A stretch of DNA of 64,000 nt. Source: Comamonadaceae bacterium. Its GTDB lineage: Bacteria > Pseudomonadota > Gammaproteobacteria > Burkholderiales > Burkholderiaceae_C. Under the pieces are notes generated by a model. It was not told the origin of the DNA, did not search any database, and was given only the letters and a program-made list of their open reading frames with translations. The stretch lies in contig CANFPJ010000004.1 in NCBI GenBank assembly GCA_947448885.1, positions 16,820 to 80,819 on the forward strand, in the 5' to 3' direction. This document shows positions 43,749-53,218 of this stretch, one piece after another. The position numbers and the translations under genes were made by a program. Each line of letters opens with the position of its first letter. The first letter of the stretch is position 1.

Positions 43749-46700
43749 TCAGTGGTTGAGCTGGGCCCAGGCTTTGTCCAAACGCTTGCTGCTGACCGGT
43801 TGCGGGGTGCGCAACTCCTGGGCAAAAAAACTCACCCTCAGCTCCTCGAGCAGCCAACGAAACTCCAGCATGCGCTCATCGGCCACGCCTTTGCGCTCGG
43901 CCACCAAGCGCCAATAGCGCTGTTCTTGGGGTTTCAACTCGCCCAAGCGCTGGGCATCCCGGGCCGGGTCGGCGCGCCATTTGTCCAAGCGCAACACCAC
44001 CGCTTTGAGGTAGCGCGCAAAGTGCTGCAGCTGTGGCCAGGGGGTGGCAGCGACAAAGTTTTTGGGCATCAAGCGCTGCAACTGCTGGGCGCAGTCGGCC
44101 GTGGCCTCGGGGGCGTTTTTGGTGTCTTTGATCTTGCGCACCGCCAAGGCGTATTCAGCCAACACCGCCCCCACCAAGCGTGCCACCTCTTGGGCGATCA
44201 GGGTCAGGCGGCCACGCCCGTCGGTCAGACGGCGTTGAAAAGCGGCGGCATCGCTGGGCAAGGGGTCGAGCAAAAAGGCCCGGTCCAAAGCCACATCCAA
44301 AATTTGACCGCGCAGCGCTTCGACGCTGCCCAGGGGCATGTAAGCCACCGCCATTTTTTGCAAGTCGGGGATGTTTTTTTCCAGGTACTTCAGCGCATCT
44401 TTGATTTGCAAGGCAAACAAACGCCGCAGGCCGGCACGGTGTTTGGCGGCGGCCATTTCGGGCTCATCAAACACCTCGATGCACACGCCGTCCCCCGCAT
44501 CGACCAAGGCCGGAAAGCCCACCAACACTTGCCCAGACTTGCGAATTTCCATCAATTCGGGCAATTCGCCAAAGTCCCAGCCGGTGTACTTTTGATCGCT
44601 GGACGCGGCCCCGTTGGATCGGCCTGCGACGGGTTTGGCCTGCGTTGGCGGGAGGCTTGGCCCCGATGTGGCGTTCAACGCGGGCTTGGCATCTGAGGCC
44701 GTGGTGGACTGATCACCAGGCGTTGCCGGGGCCAGGGTTTTGAGTTGGGCCAAAGCCTGAAACGCCCCACGGGCTTGGCTGCCCCATTCGGCCTTGAGCG
44801 CACCCAGGTTGCGACCCATGCCCAGCTGCCGACCATGCTCGTCGATGACCCGCAGGTTCATGAAAAAGTGCGGGCTGAGCATGTCCAGCTTGAAATCCGC
44901 GCGTTTGACATCCAGGCTGGTTTCGCTGCGCACCCGGGCCAACAAGGCTTCGGTCAAAGAACCCAGGCCAAAGGCTTCGTTCTCGCCCATGGTTTGTGCC
45001 AGCCTGGCAGCGGCCTCTGGCAGGGGCACAAAGCGCGAACGCGGCTTTTGCGGCAGGCTTTTGAGCAAGGCTTGAATCTTGTCTTTGAGCATGCCCGGCA
45101 CCAACCATTCGGTGCGCTCTTCGCTCACTTGGTTCAGCACAAACAAGGGCACGCTGACGGTGATGCCGTCACGCGCGTCCCCCGGTGCATGCAAATACTC
45201 GGCGCGACAGTCCACGCCACCCAAACGCAGGGCATTGGGAAAGGCCTGTGCGGTGACACTTTGGGCGCTGTGGCGCATCAGGTCTTCGCGCCCCATGCAC
45301 AAGAGCTCGGGCTGGGCGACGCGGGCTTTGTCAAACCACTGCTGCAAGCTGCGCCGGCTGTTGACATGGGCCGGGAGCTGGGCCTCGTAAAAAGCCTCGA
45401 TGATGGCGTCATCCACCAACACGTCTTGGCGGCGCGACTTGTGCTCCAAGGCCTCGACCTGGGCCAACAAGCGCTGGTTGGCGCGCAAAAAAGGCCAATC
45501 CCCATCGAGTTGGCCATCGACCAAGGCTTCGCGGATGAAGATTTGCCGCGCCCCTGCCTCGTCCACCCGGGCATAGGGTTTGCGACGACCGCTGTAAACC
45601 ACCAAACCATACAAGGTGGCACGCTCCATGGCCAGCACGTCCCCACTGCGTTTGTCCCAATGCGGGTCCAGCATTTGGCGCCGCAGCAAATGCTCGGACA
45701 CCTGCTCCAGCCACGTGGGGTCCAGCTGCGCCAAACCACGGCCAAACAAGCGCGAGGTCTCCACCAGTTCGGCGCACACCACCCAGCGACCCGGTTTTTT
45801 CTTCAGCCGGTTGCCGGGGTGGGGGTAAAAGCGGATTCCCCTGGCCCCCAAGTAGGCCTCATCGTCATCGGGTTTGAAGCCGATGTTGCCGAGCAAGCCC
45901 GACAGCAAGGACAGGTGCAATTGCTCGTGGCTGGCCGGTGCGCTGTTGCGCGTCCAGCGCTGCTCGGTGACCACCGACACCAATTGCGCATGCACATCGC
46001 GCCACTCGCGCCAACGCCGCACATGAATGAAGCTTTGTTTGAGCAGGTTTTCCAGCTTGCGCTGGCTCAATTTGTCTTCGCCCACCCGGTGCGATTCGAT
46101 CCAGTCCCACAAGCGCAGGTAGCTGACAAATTCGCTTTTGTCGTCGTCAAAACGGGCATGGGCTTGGTCGGCTGCCGCGCGCGACTCGGGCGGGCGTTCG
46201 CGCACGTCCTGGATGCCCATGGCCGACGCGATGATCAGCACTTCACTCAAAGACTGGCGTTGGCGCGCTTCCAGCACCATGCGCCCCACCCGCGGGTCCA
46301 GCGGCAAACGCGCCAAGGCACGGCCCAATTCCGTGAGTTGGTTTTGCTCATCCACCGCCGCCAGCTCTGACAGCAGTTGATAACCATCGGCAATGGCCTT
46401 GGGCCGCGGCGCCTCTAAAAAGGGGAATTCGGCGACCTCGCCCAGGTGCAGGGACTTCATGCGCAAAATCACACCCGCCAAAGAGCTGCGCAGGATTTCC
46501 GGCTCGGTGAAGGCCGGTCGGGTGGTCAGGTCTTTCTCTTCGTACAGGCGGATGCACACGCCTTCGGCCACCCGGCCACAGCGGCCGCTGCGCTGGTTGG
46601 CGGCGGCTTGGCTGATGGGCTCGATCAACAACTGCTCGACCTTGCTGCGAAAGCTGTAGCGCTTGATGCGGGCGGTGCCCGCGTCGATCACACAGCGGAT

Positions 46701-47666
46701 GCCCGGCACCGTCAGTGAAGTTTCGGCCACATTGGTGGCCAACACCACCCGGCGTTCATGGTGCGGGGCAAACACGCGTTCTTGGTCGGCCTGTGACAAG
46801 CGCGAGTACAAGGGCAAGACCTCGCTGCCGCGCAAGGCCGGCTGGCGAGTCAAATGGCCGCGCAAATGGTCGGCCGCATCGCGAATTTCGCGCTCACCGG
46901 GCAAAAATACCAGTACATCACCCTGACCACGTGGGTCGCGCCACAGCTCGTCCAAGGCATCGGCAATCGCCTCGTTCAACCCATATTCGCGGCTGTCTTC
47001 AAAGGGGCGGTAGCGCAACTCCACCGGGTAGGTGCGACCCGACACCATGATCACGGGTGCAGGGCCCTGGGCCGAGGCAAAGTGCTTGGCAAACCGGTCG
47101 GCGTCGATGGTGGCCGAGGTGACGATGATTTTCAAATCGGGACGGCGCGGCAAAATTTGACGCAAATAGCCGAGCAAGAAATCAATGTTCAGGCTGCGTT
47201 CATGGGCCTCGTCGATGATCAAGGTGTCATAGGCCAGCAGCAAGGGGTCGGTTTGCGTCTCGGCCAGCAAAATGCCATCGGTCATCAGCTTGACCGAGGC
47301 GCCCGGACTCAAGCGGTCTTGGAAGCGAATTTTGTAACCCACCACCTCGCCCAAGGGGGTTTGCAGCTCATCGGCAATGCGACGCGCGACCGTGGTGGCG
47401 GCAATCCGGCGGGGCTGGGTGTGGCCAATCAAACGCGGTTTTTGACCCGCTGGCGTGTGGCAAGCGCCACGGCCCAGCGCCAGCGCCATCTTGGGCAATT
47501 GAGTGGTTTTGCCCGAGCCTGTCTCGCCGCAAATGATGACCACCGGGTGCTGGGCGATGGTGGCCATGATGTCGTCGCGCCGCAAGGACACCGGCAGTTC
47601 GGGGGGGAATTCAATCTTCAATGGGCGCGCCCCAGCGGGGGGTGTGTTCTGGGTGACAATCTGCAA
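43749..47666 (-). CDS. hrpA: ATP-dependent RNA helicase HrpA
   Basis: DEAH-box 3'-5' helicase of 1305 residues, the length of E. coli HrpA. Walker A GETGSGKTTQ at residues 47-56, DEAHERSL in motif II, SAT motif in VTSATIDADRF, motif VI in QAAANQRSGRCGRVAEG. HA2, OB and the long HrpA-specific DUF3418 C-terminus follow. There is no ATG near the N-terminus: TTG 47666 is the first possible start after an in-frame stop, and ATG at about 47567 (MATIAQHPVV) would trim 33 residues but keep Walker A. Divergent from argA with a 31-bp gap. Confidence 0.94.
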   Translation of the reverse strand: MQIVTQNTPPAGARPLKIEFPPELPVSLRRDDIMATIAQHPVVIICGETGSGKTTQLPKMALALGRGACHTPAGQKPRLIGHTQPRRIAATTVARRIADELQTPLGEVVGYKIRFQDRLSPGASVKLMTDGILLAETQTDPLLLAYDTLIIDEAHERSLNIDFLLGYLRQILPRRPDLKIIVTSATIDADRFAKHFASAQGPAPVIMVSGRTYPVELRYRPFEDSREYGLNEAIADALDELWRDPRGQGDVLVFLPGEREIRDAADHLRGHLTRQPALRGSEVLPLYSRLSQADQERVFAPHHERRVVLATNVAETSLTVPGIRCVIDAGTARIKRYSFRSKVEQLLIEPISQAAANQRSGRCGRVAEGVCIRLYEEKDLTTRPAFTEPEILRSSLAGVILRMKSLHLGEVAEFPFLEAPRPKAIADGYQLLSELAAVDEQNQLTELGRALARLPLDPRVGRMVLEARQRQSLSEVLIIASAMGIQDVRERPPESRAAADQAHARFDDDKSEFVSYLRLWDWIESHRVGEDKLSQRKLENLLKQSFIHVRRWREWRDVHAQLVSVVTEQRWTRNSAPASHEQLHLSLLSGLLGNIGFKPDDDEAYLGARGIRFYPHPGNRLKKKPGRWVVCAELVETSRLFGRGLAQLDPTWLEQVSEHLLRRQMLDPHWDKRSGDVLAMERATLYGLVVYSGRRKPYARVDEAGARQIFIREALVDGQLDGDWPFLRANQRLLAQVEALEHKSRRQDVLVDDAIIEAFYEAQLPAHVNSRRSLQQWFDKARVAQPELLCMGREDLMRHSAQSVTAQAFPNALRLGGVDCRAEYLHAPGDARDGITVSVPLFVLNQVSEERTEWLVPGMLKDKIQALLKSLPQKPRSRFVPLPEAAARLAQTMGENEAFGLGSLTEALLARVRSETSLDVKRADFKLDMLSPHFFMNLRVIDEHGRQLGMGRNLGALKAEWGSQARGAFQALAQLKTLAPATPGDQSTTASDAKPALNATSGPSLPPTQAKPVAGRSNGAASSDQKYTGWDFGELPELMEIRKSGQVLVGFPALVDAGDGVCIEVFDEPEMAAAKHRAGLRRLFALQIKDALKYLEKNIPDLQKMAVAYMPLGSVEALRGQILDVALDRAFLLDPLPSDAAAFQRRLTDGRGRLTLIAQEVARLVGAVLAEYALAVRKIKDTKNAPEATADCAQQLQRLMPKNFVAATPWPQLQHFARYLKAVVLRLDKWRADPARDAQRLGELKPQEQRYWRLVAERKGVADERMLEFRWLLEELRVSFFAQELRTPQPVSSKRLDKAWAQLNH

Positions 47667-47697
47667 TTATCCGCTGAGCCAAGCTTGCCGAACCCCC

Positions 47698-49047
47698 ATG
47701 TCCACCGTTTTCAACTTCACCTTTGTCCCCTGGTTTCGATCGGTGGCGCCCTATATCCACATGCACCGGGGCAAGACCTTTGTGGTGGGCATTGCGGGCG
47801 AGGCCATTGCGGCTGGCAAATTGCCCAACCTGGTGCAAGACCTGGCCTTGATCCAAAGCATGGGCGTCAAAGTGGTGTTGGTGCACGGCTTTCGGCCCCA
47901 AGTCAACGAGCAACTGCTGGCCAAAGGGCATTCACCCCAGTATGTGAATGGCTTGCGCATCACCGACAGCGTGGCGCTGGACTGCGCCCAAGAGGCCGCC
48001 GGCCAACTGCGCTACGAAATTGAGGCGGCTTTCAGCCAAGGCCTGCCCAACACCCCCATGGCCGGTGCCACGGTGCGGGTGATGTCGGGCAACTTCATCA
48101 CCGCCCGCCCGGTGGGCGTGGTCGATGGGGTGGACTTCCAACATTCCGGCGTGGTGCGCAAAGTCGACGTGCAAGGCATCACCCAAACCCTGCACGCGGG
48201 GGCGGTGGTGCTGCTCTCGCCCTTTGGGTTTTCGCCCACGGGCGAGGCCTTCAACCTCACCATGGAAGAAGTCGCCACTTCGGTGGCCTGCGCCTTGCAA
48301 GCCGATAAATTGATTTTTGTGACCGAAACCCCCGGCATCCGGGTGCGGCCCCAGGACCCACCGGGTGAAGACAACCCCATCGACACCGAGTTGCCGCTGG
48401 CCGCCGCCGAGGCCTTGTTGACCCAATTGCCCCCAGCCCAACTGCCCACCGACATCCCTTTCTACTTGCAGCATTGTGTGACCGCTTGCAAGCAAGGGGT
48501 GGAGCGCAGCCACATCCTGCCGTTTGCGGTCGATGGGGCGTTGTTGCTCGAGGTCTATGTGCACGACGGCATTGGCACCATGGTGGTGGACGAAAAATTA
48601 GAGAGCCTGCGCGAAGCCACCCATGAAGACGTGGGCGGCATCTTGCAATTGATCGAGCCGTTTGAGCGCGACGGCACCTTGGTCAAGCGCGACCGCACCG
48701 AGATCGAGCGCGACATTGGCCAGTACACGGTGATCGAGCATGACGGCGTGATCTTCGCCTGCGCCGCCATGTACCCCTATCCTGAGGCGCATTGCGCCGA
48801 ATTGGCCGCCCTCACCGTCTCGCCCGCTTCACAGGGCCAAGGGGATGGGGAGAAGGTGCTCAAACGCATTGAACAACGCTGCCGCGCCCAAGGCATTCAA
48901 CAGATTTTTGTGCTGACCACCCGCACCATGCACTGGTTTTTGAAGCGCGGATTTGTGCAAGCCGACATCGACGCCCTGCCCGAAGCGCGCAAGCGCAAAT
49001 ACAACTGGGACCGCAAAAGCGTGGTCTTGGTCAAAAAGCTGGCTTGA
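47698..49047 (+). CDS. argA: amino-acid N-acetyltransferase (N-acetylglutamate synthase)
   Basis: ArgA makes N-acetylglutamate, the first arginine biosynthesis step. 449 residues: an amino acid kinase-like domain (MSTVFNFTFVPWFRSVAPYIHMHRGKTFVVGIAGE ... LVHGFRPQVN), then a GNAT acetyltransferase domain (LTVSPASQGQGDGEKVLKRIE, FVLTTRTMHWFLKRGF). ATG 47698 begins the conserved N-terminus; the frame is open upstream within hrpA. Usually feedback-inhibited by arginine in the family. Confidence 0.94.
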   Translation: MSTVFNFTFVPWFRSVAPYIHMHRGKTFVVGIAGEAIAAGKLPNLVQDLALIQSMGVKVVLVHGFRPQVNEQLLAKGHSPQYVNGLRITDSVALDCAQEAAGQLRYEIEAAFSQGLPNTPMAGATVRVMSGNFITARPVGVVDGVDFQHSGVVRKVDVQGITQTLHAGAVVLLSPFGFSPTGEAFNLTMEEVATSVACALQADKLIFVTETPGIRVRPQDPPGEDNPIDTELPLAAAEALLTQLPPAQLPTDIPFYLQHCVTACKQGVERSHILPFAVDGALLLEVYVHDGIGTMVVDEKLESLREATHEDVGGILQLIEPFERDGTLVKRDRTEIERDIGQYTVIEHDGVIFACAAMYPYPEAHCAELAALTVSPASQGQGDGEKVLKRIEQRCRAQGIQQIFVLTTRTMHWFLKRGFVQADIDALPEARKRKYNWDRKSVVLVKKLA

Positions 49048-49106
49048 TCGGCTGGACCCGGCCCGCAGGCCACGCCTGGGCCCGGTTCTTTCGCCATCCC
49101 AAACTA

Positions 49107-49130
49107 AAAGGGCCCCTCACGGGGCCCTTT
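49107..49130. terminator. bidirectional hairpin terminator after argA and dctP
   Basis: AAAGGGCCCC (49107-49116) pairs with GGGGCCCTTT (49121-49130) around TCAC. It lies between two convergent genes. T tracts are short on both strands (TTT, TTTT), so efficiency may be moderate. Confidence 0.7.
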
Positions 49131-49177
49131 GGCATTCCATCGGCTTGCCCAACACAAGCTTGATGGATGTCGCTAAC

Positions 49178-50227
49178 TCACTTGACGTTGGCCAAGGTCT
49201 TTTCGGCTTTGGCCACCAAGTTGACGCCGATCTGGGGCTTCCACTTGTTGTAAACCGCGCGGGTGGCAGCGACAAACTGCTCGCGCTGAGATGTGGTGGG
49301 CACCACCACCTTCACGCCCAGGGCTTCAATGTCCTTGAGCAAGGGGCGACCGGTTTCAACCAAACCGGCACGGGCCAAAGCGATTTCTTGCTTGCCGGCA
49401 TCCACGGCGGCCTGGCGCACGATGTCGCGGTCTTGCACGCTCCAGCTGTTCCAAATTTCTTTGTTGGCCACGAACACCAAAGGGTCGATCATGTAACCCC
49501 ACATGGTGACGTTTTTCTGGCCCACGGTGTGCAGCTTGGCCGCGGTGAAAATGGAAACCGGGTTTTCTTGACCATCTATCGCGCCCGAGGACAAAGCCGG
49601 TTGGGCATCGGCCCAGCTCATTTGCACCGGGTTGGCACCCAGGGCGGTGAACATGTCGATGAACAAAGGCGAGCCCACCACACGGATTTTCAAACCCTTG
49701 AGGTCGGCCGGGGTGTTGATTTCACGCTTGGAGTTGGTCAATTCGCGAAAACCGTTTTCGCCCCAGGCCAAGGGCACCACACCCGATTTGTCGAGGATGG
49801 CAAAAATGTCTTTGCCCACCTCGCCGCCGGTCAGGGCGTCCAGAGACGCATAGTCTTTGATCAAAAACGGCAGCGAAAACAGGTTGAGCTCTTTGACTTG
49901 GGGCGACCAGTTGATGGATGAACCCACCGCCAGATCGATCACGCCTTGGCGAATCGCGGTGAACTCACGGGTTTGGTCACCATTGATGAGCGACACGCCG
50001 GGATACATCTTGATGTTGATGCGGCCCTGGGTGCGCTCGCGCACCAGATTGGCCCAAATTTCGCCGCCCTTGCCCCAGGGAAAGGCGGTGCCCACCACGG
50101 TGGACATGCGGTACTCGGCTTTGTAGCCGGCGGGCAAGGCCTGCTGGGCTTGGGCGGTCAGGCCCATCAGGCCCAATCCCAAGCACAAGGCGTTGAGCCA
50201 ATGGCGGCGTGTAGAAGGTTTGTTCAT
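49178..50227 (-). CDS. dctP: TRAP transporter solute-binding protein DctP
   Basis: Periplasmic receptor of a TRAP carboxylate transporter, 349 residues. Signal peptide LNALCLGLGLMGLTAQA, then the family core YKAEYRMSTVVGTAFPWGKGGEIWANLV, WGENGFRELTNSKREINTPADLKGLKIRV (carboxylate-binding Arg region) and MWGYMIDPLVF. Followed, in operon order, by the large and small permease genes upstream on the same strand (dctQ-dctM-dctP). The ligand is probably a C4- or aromatic-type carboxylate; not determined. Confidence 0.92.
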   Translation of the reverse strand: MNKPSTRRHWLNALCLGLGLMGLTAQAQQALPAGYKAEYRMSTVVGTAFPWGKGGEIWANLVRERTQGRINIKMYPGVSLINGDQTREFTAIRQGVIDLAVGSSINWSPQVKELNLFSLPFLIKDYASLDALTGGEVGKDIFAILDKSGVVPLAWGENGFRELTNSKREINTPADLKGLKIRVVGSPLFIDMFTALGANPVQMSWADAQPALSSGAIDGQENPVSIFTAAKLHTVGQKNVTMWGYMIDPLVFVANKEIWNSWSVQDRDIVRQAAVDAGKQEIALARAGLVETGRPLLKDIEALGVKVVVPTTSQREQFVAATRAVYNKWKPQIGVNLVAKAEKTLANVK

Positions 50228-50291
50228 GTGGTCTCCTGGTTAAAAGGGGTTCAATGGCCCCGTTGAAAAATTCATGAAGGTTTTTTGCGAC

Positions 50292-51590
50292 TCAATACCC
50301 CAGGTACTGGGGCAGCCACAAAGCCAAAGGTGGGAAAAACAAGACGGCCAACATGCTGATCATCATGGCCAGCACCAGCCACCACACCCATGGAAAAGTT
50401 TGCTCCATCGAAACGCCGGCCATTTTGCATGAAACCATCAAATTGACCGCCATGGGGGGCGTGAACTGGCCCACGGCCACCATCATGGTCAGCAAGATGC
50501 CGAACCACACCGGGTCCCATTGATAGGCGCGCATCAAGGGCATGACCAAGGGCACAAATATCAAAAAGATGGACACACCGTCCAAGAACATGCCCACCAC
50601 CAACAGCAAAGCCACCAACAGCAACAACGCGCCAGTGGAGCCCAAGCCGGTTTGCAAAATCGCCTGGGTGATGGGGTCGATGATGCTCAAGGTGTTGACC
50701 GAGTAGGCAAAGATGGAAGCCAAGCCAATGATGAGCAAAATCACCGCAGAAATTTCGGCCGCTTCCTTGAAGATGGGGAACAAATCGGCGATTTTGATGG
50801 TGCGGTGCACCAGCATGCCCACGAACAAGCCGTAAGCCACGGCCACGGCCGCGGCTTCGGTGGGGGTGAACCAACCCATGCGCATGCCGCCCAAAATCAA
50901 AAACGGCGCCAACAAACCCCAAAAGGCCTCGCGCATGCTGGCCCAAAAAGGCGGCCGCTCTTGGCTGGCTTCGCCCTGCCCCAAACCATGTCGGCGCGAC
51001 AGCCAAATGGTCGGCAAGATCAAAGCCAAGCCGGCCAAAATGCCCGGCACCATACCAGCGGCAAACAAAGCCGGCACGGAAGCCCCGGGCACCAACACGC
51101 TGTAGACGATCAAGGCAATGGATGGCGGGATCAAGATGTCGGTGGCCGCCGCCGCGCCAATCACCGAGGCCGAGAAAGCCGCCGGGTAGCCGGCGCGGGC
51201 CATGGCCGCGATCATCACCCCGCCCACGGCCGCCGCATTGGCCGGGCCAGAACCGGAAATACCGCCCAAAAACATGGCCACCATGATGGCCACCACCGGC
51301 AACATGCCGGGGCCGCGCCCAATGATGGCCACAGCAAAGTTCACCAAGCGCTGGGCCACGCCAGAGCGGTCAAAGATCGAGCCCACCAGCACAAACATGG
51401 GCAGCGCGAGCAAGGGGTATTTGGTCAGCGAGGCATAAAAGTTTTGCGGCACCGCCAGCAAGCCAAAGTGCGCGGTGTCCAAGTTGGCCAAGCCGATGGC
51501 CAAGACGCCGCCCAAACCCAGGGCCACGCCAATGGGCACACCGGCCAACATCAGCACCACGAAACTGACGAACAGCAAAGCACCAATCAT
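50292..51590 (-). CDS. dctM: TRAP transporter large permease DctM
   Basis: Large membrane subunit, 432 residues from ATG 51590, with about 12 transmembrane segments. Family motifs include VPIGVALGLGGVLAI near the N-terminus, GGISGSGPANAAAVGGVMIAAM (substrate-site region) and LDGVSIFLIFVPLVMPL. The ATG overlaps the dctQ stop (ATGA). dctP follows 65 bp downstream, so all three are one operon. Confidence 0.93.
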   Translation of the reverse strand: MIGALLFVSFVVLMLAGVPIGVALGLGGVLAIGLANLDTAHFGLLAVPQNFYASLTKYPLLALPMFVLVGSIFDRSGVAQRLVNFAVAIIGRGPGMLPVVAIMVAMFLGGISGSGPANAAAVGGVMIAAMARAGYPAAFSASVIGAAAATDILIPPSIALIVYSVLVPGASVPALFAAGMVPGILAGLALILPTIWLSRRHGLGQGEASQERPPFWASMREAFWGLLAPFLILGGMRMGWFTPTEAAAVAVAYGLFVGMLVHRTIKIADLFPIFKEAAEISAVILLIIGLASIFAYSVNTLSIIDPITQAILQTGLGSTGALLLLVALLLVVGMFLDGVSIFLIFVPLVMPLMRAYQWDPVWFGILLTMMVAVGQFTPPMAVNLMVSCKMAGVSMEQTFPWVWWLVLAMMISMLAVLFFPPLALWLPQYLGY

Positions 51591-52048
51591 GCTGGGCCCC
51601 GCAAACGTTGGTAGCGCTGCAGGGCCCGGGTGCAGACCACACCACAAAAAATGGGCAGCCACACCGAATACCACCACTTGGGCACGCCAATGGCGGGGGA
51701 GGTTTCGTCATAGCGAAATTCGTCCCAGGCCATTTGCGCCGACAACACGCCCATGATGGCAAACAACAGGACATTCGACAGCGCCGACAGCAAGGCCAAG
51801 CGGTGTTGGCGTTGGGCCGAGCCGCTTTCAAAGAAAAACTCCACCCGAATGTGGGTGTCGCGAACCAAGGCAGCGGCGCTGCCCGCCATGGCCAGCAACA
51901 GCATCAAGATGCAGGAAATTTCTTCGGTCCAGGCAAAAGATTGATCGGTGAAGTAACGCACCACCACGTTGACCAAGGTGATCAACAGCAAAACGGCCAG
52001 CAAGCCCGCGCCCAGGCGGTCTTCAAGGGATGAGGAAGGGGAGTTCAT
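51587..52048 (-). CDS. dctQ: TRAP transporter small permease DctQ
   Basis: Small four-helix membrane subunit, 153 residues. First helix LGAGLLAVLLLITLVNVVVRYF, followed by the DctQ motif FAWTEEISCILMLLLAMAGSAAALVRDTHIRVEFF. First gene of dctQ-dctM-dctP, divergent from the E1 dehydrogenase pair, which suggests the transporter may bring in a substrate for it. Confidence 0.92.
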   Translation of the reverse strand: MNSPSSSLEDRLGAGLLAVLLLITLVNVVVRYFTDQSFAWTEEISCILMLLLAMAGSAAALVRDTHIRVEFFFESGSAQRQHRLALLSALSNVLLFAIMGVLSAQMAWDEFRYDETSPAIGVPKWWYSVWLPIFCGVVCTRALQRYQRLRGPA

Positions 52049-52198
52049 GGGTCGGAGGGCGATGCCAACACTTTAAAGCCTTCGAGCATAGCGCACCATT
52101 CCAGTGCCTTGCTGACACCCACCCCAGCCCCTGAACAGCAGGCCGCTACACTCATTGGCCAAGCCATCCCACAGGCCCCCAAAACCTTGGAGCCCCCC

Positions 52199-53218
52199 TT
52201 GTCAGACACCCACCGAACCCCCTTGTTGGGACAGCTCTACACCCAAATGGCGCGCATCCGCGCCTTTGAAAATGCCGCCGAAATCTTGAGCCAAGGCGGC
52301 GTCAGCGCCTATAACAAAACCGCCGATGGCAACGCCAAGGTGCGCGGCCCATTGCACCTGTCCACCGGCCAAGAGGCGGTGGCCGTGGGCGTGTGTGCCC
52401 ATTTGCGCGCCAGCGATTACCTCACATCCACCCACCGGGGGCACGGCCACACCTTGGCCAAAGGCGCTGATTTGGCCCGCATGATGGGCGAGCTGTATGG
52501 CAAGGCCAACGGCTTCAATGGCGGCAAAGGCGGCTCGATGCACATCGCTGACTTTTCGGTCGGCATGCTCGGGGCCAATGGCGTGGTGGCGGCGGGTTTG
52601 CCAATCGCCACTGGCGCGGCACATGCGCAAAAGCTGCTGGGGCGCGACGACATCACGGTGTGCTTTTTTGGCGATGGGGCGATCAACCGCGGCCCCTTTT
52701 TGGAGTCGCTCAATTGGGCCCAAGTGCACCAGTTGCCCGTGCTGTTTGTGTGTGAAGACAACCGCTGGAGCGCCACCACCGCCAGTGGCCCCATGATCGC
52801 GGGCGGCGGCGCCTCGGCGCGCAGCGAGAGTTTGGGCATCCCGGCCACCACGGTGGACGGCAACGATGTGCTGGCCGTGCACGATGCGGCCCTAGCCCTG
52901 GTTGTGGGGCTTCGCGCTGGCAGCGGGCCACGCTTGTTGCACGCCCTGACCTACCGCATCAAAGGCCATGTGTCGGTGGACCTGGCCGCTTACCGCGACC
53001 CCGCCGAATTGGCCGCGGCTTTGAAAACCGAACCTTTGGGCCATGCCCGTGCCCGTTATTTGGCCATGGGCGGCAGCAGCGCCGAACTGGACGCGATCGA
53101 CGCCGCCGCCAACGCCGAAGTGGCGCAGGCGATGCAAACCGCCGACGCCGCCCCCTGGCCCGAGTCCTCGGGCGCCTTCACCGACATCCAAACCACAGGA
53201 GACGGCCAGTGGTACTGA
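52199..53218 (+). CDS. pyruvate/acetoin dehydrogenase E1 component, alpha subunit
   Basis: Thiamine diphosphate-dependent E1 alpha, about 339 residues. GKGGSMHIADFSVGMLG and the TPP motif GDGAINRGPFLESLNWAQ...CEDN are clear. TTG 52199 is chosen because GGAG lies 6 nt upstream and homologues begin about 15 residues before LYTQMARIRAFE; an upstream TTG at 52109 would add 30 low-complexity residues. No ATG is available before 52247. It overlaps the beta gene by 10 bp. No E2 or E3 genes follow, so it is an orphan E1 or uses core subunits made elsewhere. Confidence 0.87.
   Translation: MSDTHRTPLLGQLYTQMARIRAFENAAEILSQGGVSAYNKTADGNAKVRGPLHLSTGQEAVAVGVCAHLRASDYLTSTHRGHGHTLAKGADLARMMGELYGKANGFNGGKGGSMHIADFSVGMLGANGVVAAGLPIATGAAHAQKLLGRDDITVCFFGDGAINRGPFLESLNWAQVHQLPVLFVCEDNRWSATTASGPMIAGGGASARSESLGIPATTVDGNDVLAVHDAALALVVGLRAGSGPRLLHALTYRIKGHVSVDLAAYRDPAELAAALKTEPLGHARARYLAMGGSSAELDAIDAAANAEVAQAMQTADAAPWPESSGAFTDIQTTGDGQWY

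Noticed and set aside
44745..46370. A 541-codon open frame on plus, inside hrpA
   Set aside because: Antisense to the HrpA helicase, with shadow-like composition and no motifs.
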